A program made the position numbers and the translations under genes. The notes under the pieces are model-generated. The model saw only the letters and a program-made list of their open reading frames with translations, ran no database searches and was not told the DNA's origin. A stretch of DNA of 55,775 bases from Candidatus Omnitrophota bacterium (GTDB taxonomy: Bacteria; Ratteibacteria; UBA8468; B48-G9; JAFGKM01), in the NCBI GenBank assembly GCA_023819375.1, contig JAMWDI010000008.1, positions 1 to 55,775 of the forward strand, written 5' to 3'. The first letter of the stretch is position 1; the number at the start of each line of letters is the position of its first letter. Shown piece by piece: positions 53,801 to 55,775 of this stretch.

Positions 53801-54515
53801 TCATCATATCACAGTTATAAGCACACGAGGAATTGCAAATGTGGGGCAGGGCGGTCTTCTTTATGAATATACAGATGATATAATTCATCCTAAATATAGA
53901 AAAATATTAAGAGAACAGATAACAAAAGCAGTTTATAAAAGTTTAGAATACCAACAAAAATATCTTGAGAAAAACTGGAAATTTGTAATTGAAGAATACC
54001 TGAAAATTCATCCAGAATTTAAAGAAAAGGTTAAATATGACGAAATATTTACTGATTTGACTGGTTTTCCAATTACAGGAATTCCTTATGAAATGGGCGA
54101 TTATATGCCTGTATTTTTAGTAGATGAGTTTGAAAATTTAAGGTATATATATGACGAAAAAGAAGGGAAACTTTTACCCTTATATGACGAAAAAGGAAGA
54201 CCAACAGACATTAAAATATATGATGAAAATGGAAAAGAAATCCCCAGAATAGACAAAAATAAAAAACCTGTTTTAATACCTTATTTTGATGAAAATGGAA
54301 ATCCAAGAAAGATATATGACGAAGACGGAAAAGAAATTCCTCCTCTCATTATATGTAAGATAGAACCAAATCCTGGTGCAGGTTTATGGAGACCTCATAA
54401 TGATAGATTACCACCTGAAAGAAAAGGGGAAGGAGTATTTATAATATTCAGTTGTCTTGCAGAAAGAGGAAAAATTTATAAAGAAAAAATTGAAAAACTT
54501 ATTGGTAATTTATGA
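47859..54515 (+). CDS. Giant 2218-residue protein with C-terminal ATP-grasp-like region
   Basis: I do not recognise the first 1700 residues. They appear soluble, have no signal peptide or membrane segment, and include long charged helices (about 150-265 and 1270-1500) and conserved-looking glycine-rich blocks such as LTTLGPGETEF, RVDLGAKEVYSVRDIPKW and FADGTSGARRPSF. From about 1870, IIVKCEKESGGRKSMILPV, a later RQIVV strand and E2169-x-N2171 in EPNPGAGLW match the order of ATP-grasp nucleotide and magnesium sites. A run of IYDENGKEI-like repeats (2097-2164) interrupts that domain. AAAGGAG precedes the ATG. It probably activates a carboxylate for ligation; substrates are unknown. Confidence 0.7.
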   Translation: MEERKFVKRLLSSNSKDELLDLLSIYEKFPISKKEKIKNLLLKEENCDWYIDFLSNEKEELIKKKKISAFLLARKTFGIPYDRKRVKKIIETEKDLEQLRYKIYEAINETYNDTFDEECAKRIAEKASKENRRIVCGRFSRAFYIDALLLANSRLIACEKFKENLNKLNEKIKQLKFFPSYLYTEINELDYLLKEKETAKAQILSSLKKLEKDLIDYELKLIQNFNEGKIENKIYENDRKVIDSIRKEILEFKRKIEKEKGRPPIYMVFFQRIFPIDAIFMGLLNELMDPFFGEDPHIDELLSEGGENIYVTPGMKNWLKVCDDWIEALPAYASYEIIPENGSYKFKPYVQRNILEEMYRANADSWAENINDVMLTEHLQLAREFIADLFKIKYKNEDELIKKLGKFKEEVSMVAALIEKTYENLIENIGRICEKENILRFDGLKKIIEERKDIISEIPVEIKNKESFKKILQNLIKKYNLEEKVKEYLENFHRKRRNLPSVHVLTTLGPGETEFNVKNWLEEGMLLYNFIKKNNLSGKVEEKRKIWKENIIKVGEKIVKENNLESEVYKLDEKNFKEGIVKILFAYPDIGKEVAKLCILLINEGQNFNKDNFVAKEPNEIIKELPPEIKEKLGTNKLTEEEAEKLKNLRQELVKKYNLEKNVSTFLKDYLHPVYSKVNAQRQVITEEGLLEELNKPIYRYEAKGAYKKYNLLYTPSRVDLGAKEVYSVRDIPKWVGGIDNYSALSGKSLYSLYNIAGPTVVPSTRIAEFLKVGENFFSRGGVFYLSLTAGINLDVLRFGEFEFFRNQWNMRGDRIVLPSGETYGGFCVPKEFSLLYAIIISAVDKETSSKILNSFGIPEKLHEIVISDLRKVLAWRLDFQLEIDWEGKALSYLYSKYPEYFKIYGEPVYLSRLPQIALTLEKMGIVIPEGEEERINEFKLTYWVNKKAQGLEEINRIGPFRKVKLIYDLIKRAREKNKYIVPDDALIGVMDVSYKESEVEDGRLIPVSDVRFSAGCRKLEIYSLVAEKHILLDIDPEGREIIKEIFKNFVPPADIRIVGRCTGSDILNHVPNSGLEEIKNEVLEYLYKIGLDENLIKTNCIVYGGDIKKWVGIRERSVEEINKIYNDLKGKIHLLVIDKRGPFSSYKIAVRGVDFVDLGIPDPELLQLIDNLPEFIYLIKKDRPFSALVFADGTSGARRPSFAYGYPNCRRKVKELFAIEEKAVYGCLGIGKETIDEWRKEMEIERSLSKELLDSVLNESKTSFLENMKKIRNYIIKENKVDQAILEEQQAKRINNWNLKDKVYTETFLHLSKENNYEYFDFGKWLIFGGIFLLNGKYTKNEVENLRSEFERKLKKILKEERKPYSKKEIDFIIEKYFRPIYIPELKTKYEEISTGLAGSLKAAEIQTQALARWQERKREYEKIKNLQKRKENYKNFDFTSLKNLALEEIYNKAKEILGEPQRMIPPEVFGKFLAISKVYIEKLIYETKEIQEKEKLLNEIENFFNSSEINEENYINFATLISNLPKYKENDLKFYEKVCMALELLDISFLLELVSNCYTENEFNTAIAKFLDRTVNSHIFDYLPYHYHRERSPYFEKLSRDLKFKFAFKFHKFLYSHLRYLVCEKTDLKYYSEEYKELYIGNILEKKKAIGIKGETEEEIFWFHYARIRDAVVLKYEGFGYPEIYTDVEIEDIKANERVNVVIVYPYGNTTVPVALQQGPKFAQNKINLFLTAFPEVKEINDYKILQIKEGMIYLSEDELNHIREKYQKIVQLKSDFVFLSFKNPVTAHAIFFHFTHPLRPYIDHFKIPIIQPLIWEAATHLKCELPKMLAGSGVKVPEQINWYMKDTEKFKDKAKEKIREKIKNLAKKYDTIIVKCEKESGGRKSMILPVRENGKYLEENIDKLTDLVYEISLTDNAVIQEVIKSRVRQLYTREFLENVVERFAKIGIPVLIDREPQTPLYSYFRQIVVLGKEGYKISHHITVISTRGIANVGQGGLLYEYTDDIIHPKYRKILREQITKAVYKSLEYQQKYLEKNWKFVIEEYLKIHPEFKEKVKYDEIFTDLTGFPITGIPYEMGDYMPVFLVDEFENLRYIYDEKEGKLLPLYDEKGRPTDIKIYDENGKEIPRIDKNKKPVLIPYFDENGNPRKIYDEDGKEIPPLIICKIEPNPGAGLWRPHNDRLPPERKGEGVFIIFSCLAERGKIYKEKIEKLIGNL
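54147..54350 (+). repeat. Intragenic YDE(N/K/D)G repeat tract in the giant protein
   Basis: Residues 2097-2164 repeat a 13-18 residue unit four to five times: IYDEKEGKLLPL, LYDEKGRPTDI, IYDENGKEIPRI, YFDENGNPRKI, IYDEDGKEIPPL. The DNA copies are diverged (for example TATGATGAAAATGGAAAAGA and TATGACGAAGACGGAAAAGA). The tract lies immediately before the E-x-N metal site of the ATP-grasp-like domain. Confidence 0.8.
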
Positions 54516-55533
54516 AATTGATGATGAATATATAAAAAGAGTTCTTTCATTTTTTAAAATTTTCTCTTTGAAAGAAGGTATACCTTTAAATTTTTATGCC
54601 AAAAGGTTTGAAAAAGATAAATTTGAAAAGAAAACATTATTTTTAAATGAGGAGTTTAAAATATGTGAGAAAGATATTAACAATTTAAATTTTTTTCAAT
54701 ATTCAATAATTTTATCTTTAAATCCTGAATTTGAAAAAGAACATCATAAAGAAATTTCAGAGTATCTTAAAAAAATCAAAATTCATCAATTCAATCCATT
54801 TTTACCATCTTTTTTGGCATCGGACAAATTTAAGATAATAAAAAAACTTGAAAGATATGGTATAAATGTTCCTGAAGCAATCTTAATTGAATTTAAATAT
54901 AGAAAAAAATTAAAAGAGAAAGTTGAGGAATTCATTAGTTTAATTCAGAAAGACGCCTTTTATATCCAACCAAATTATGGAACTGAAGGAAAACAGACAT
55001 ATTTTTTTACAAAAAATCAAATAATTGAAAATTTTGATTTTTTTATTGAAACAATTTTAAGCATTTTACCAGAACAACCTGTAATTATAAAAGAAAAAAG
55101 AGGGAATGTATATTATTTTAAAGAAGAGGAAAAAATTTTAGGCTATAGAGATGTTGTTTTAAGGTTTTTTATCTTTGAATATAATAAAAAAATTTTTTCA
55201 AACTGGTGCTTTTTTGAAATAAGTCCAAATGAAAAACTTCCAATAACTTCTCCATATCAAGGTGGTAGGATTTTGAATTTTAACGATATAAAAAATAATC
55301 TTTATTATAGGGTAGGGGGAAATTTCTACAGATTTAATTTAACAGAAATTCACAAAAAGCAAATTATTTATGAAGTTCAAAAGATTTTCAAATTATTTAA
55401 TAATAACTTAAAAGAAAAATTAAGAATAGGAGGCATGGATATTTTACTTGAAACTGATGGAAAAAATATAAAAACTATATTTCTTGAACTAAACCCTCGT
55501 CCCTCTGGCCTTGACAAACTTGATTTATTTTAG
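54457..55533 (+). CDS. Second ATP-grasp-like protein
   Basis: Up to 358 residues. LASDKFKIIKKLERYGINVPEAILIEF begins the ATP-grasp N-lobe; DAFYIQPNYGTEGKQTYFFTKN is the glycine-rich nucleotide loop; QPVIIKEKRGNVYYF and a final IFLELNPRPSGLDKL with E-x-N give the ATP and magnesium sites. The frame has no early ATG: possible starts are TTG at 54457, 54490 or 54502, all overlapping the end of the giant gene, so translation is probably coupled and the start is uncertain. It likely works with the giant protein. It ends nine bases inside a convergent gene. Confidence 0.72.
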   Translation: MQKEEKFIKKKLKNLLVIYEIDDEYIKRVLSFFKIFSLKEGIPLNFYAKRFEKDKFEKKTLFLNEEFKICEKDINNLNFFQYSIILSLNPEFEKEHHKEISEYLKKIKIHQFNPFLPSFLASDKFKIIKKLERYGINVPEAILIEFKYRKKLKEKVEEFISLIQKDAFYIQPNYGTEGKQTYFFTKNQIIENFDFFIETILSILPEQPVIIKEKRGNVYYFKEEEKILGYRDVVLRFFIFEYNKKIFSNWCFFEISPNEKLPITSPYQGGRILNFNDIKNNLYYRVGGNFYRFNLTEIHKKQIIYEVQKIFKLFNNNLKEKLRIGGMDILLETDGKNIKTIFLELNPRPSGLDKLDLF

Positions 55534-55775
55534 AATTTTTTTATTATTAATTTTTTCCAGTTCTTTTAATATTTCTCTTTTTGCCAGATTAAATTTTTCA
55601 TAAGATGTATCTAAAAATGTGTCATAAACAAAAATGTGAAATTTTGTTTCTTTTAGTTTTAAAATAGCATTTTCATTAAAAAATAATTTATTTTTCAATT
55701 CTTCTCTTTTCTTTTCATCTAATTTTTCAAGAAGCAAACAGAAATACGCAGCATCTTCATTTCCATCTCTTAGGC
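55525..55775 (-). CDS. C-terminal part of an unidentified protein, cut by the window edge
   Basis: The minus-strand frame is open from the right edge to the stop at 55525, encoding at least 82 residues that read LRDGNEDAAYFCLLLEKL at their start and end in lysine-rich helix. No stop or convincing start occurs, so the gene begins outside the window. The sequence is charged and helical without a motif I recognise. It is convergent with the second ATP-grasp gene. Confidence 0.55.
   Translation of the reverse strand, partial: LRDGNEDAAYFCLLLEKLDEKKREELKNKLFFNENAILKLKETKFHIFVYDTFLDTSYEKFNLAKREILKELEKINNKKILK

Noticed and set aside
54457-54515. Sequencing frameshift joining the giant protein and the second ATP-grasp protein
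   Set aside because: The giant protein already ends with its own complete E-x-N metal site and a natural C-terminal helix, so two proteins are more likely; kept as an open question in the findings.
1-55775. CRISPR arrays, rRNA genes, prophage genes and insertion sequences
   Set aside because: None seen: no regularly spaced repeats, no rRNA-like conserved sequence, and no transposase or phage structural motifs in any frame read.

Overview
The window is AT-rich (about 30% GC by eye), gene-dense bacterial chromosome with the standard code and short or overlapping gene junctions. Gram-negative-style features (an LpxL-type acyltransferase, a lipobox lipoprotein, a Wzy/O-antigen-ligase-like protein) occur with MurA, the LL-diaminopimelate aminotransferase route and an H-X9-DG prepilin beside secreted glycan-binding proteins. 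This combination suggests a member of, or near, the PVC/Omnitrophota/Lentisphaerae-like candidate lineages. That placement is inference; no rRNA gene is present.

Layout. (1) 1-8.5 kb: a TPR protein, then a minus-strand run pyrK-pyrD-wzy-like-ricT-metG-pyrH-frr-cmk (pyrimidine, translation and surface-glycan functions, mostly overlapping). (2) 8.5-12.5 kb: a Gfo/Idh/MocA oxidoreductase and a lipid island (plsY, CTP-dependent lipid kinase-like protein, patatin, LpxL-like acyltransferase). (3) 12.5-17.8 kb: a compact AddB/AddA helicase-nuclease pair. (4) 17.8-29.5 kb: nucleotide-sugar dehydrogenase, GerMN protein, rpmE, prfA, TPR/HEAT protein, prmC, murA, dapB, dapL, PurE-like protein, LacD-like aldolase, phosphofructokinase and tRNA-Cys. 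(5) 29.5-32.6 kb: a probable metal-homeostasis island (His-rich membrane protein, Fur-family regulator, UPF0703/YcgQ-like protein, YcgR/YraQ-type permease), interrupted by a GC-rich hairpin. (6) 32.6-44.4 kb: carbohydrate region with a PfkB kinase, an AraR-like regulator, a prepilin, a LamG-DUF4838-LamG lipoprotein, a RACE-type ferredoxin/ASKHA protein, a TIM-barrel isomerase and a GH106-like glycosidase. (7) 44.5-55.5 kb: one plus-strand operon of radical SAM/SPASM protein, SDR, divergent GHMP kinase, an unrecognised 2218-residue protein with an ATP-grasp-like end, and a second ATP-grasp protein.

Two observations stand out. First, a perfect 35-bp direct repeat (33704-33738 and 38745-38779), taken from the 3' end of the pfkB-type gene, brackets a 5.0-kb cassette of regulator, prepilin and DUF4838 lipoprotein. 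It looks like a discrete module inserted at a gene end, although no integrase is present. The regulator has an AraR-like operator (TTGTACGGACAA) just before its start. Second, the final operon combines a radical SAM enzyme, a sugar-kinase-fold protein with altered substrate-binding residues and two ATP-grasp proteins, one of them giant. I recognise no known pathway with this set, and it is the best candidate here for an undescribed biosynthetic system.

Another recurring theme is near-consensus -10 boxes only 5-13 bases from start codons that lack Shine-Dalgarno sequences (plsY, the nucleotide-sugar dehydrogenase, the GerMN gene, fur, the radical SAM gene), which predicts leaderless mRNAs. Other genes carry full AAGGAGG sites. 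No stretch over 300 bases lacks a gene, and I saw no CRISPR array, rRNA or transposase.
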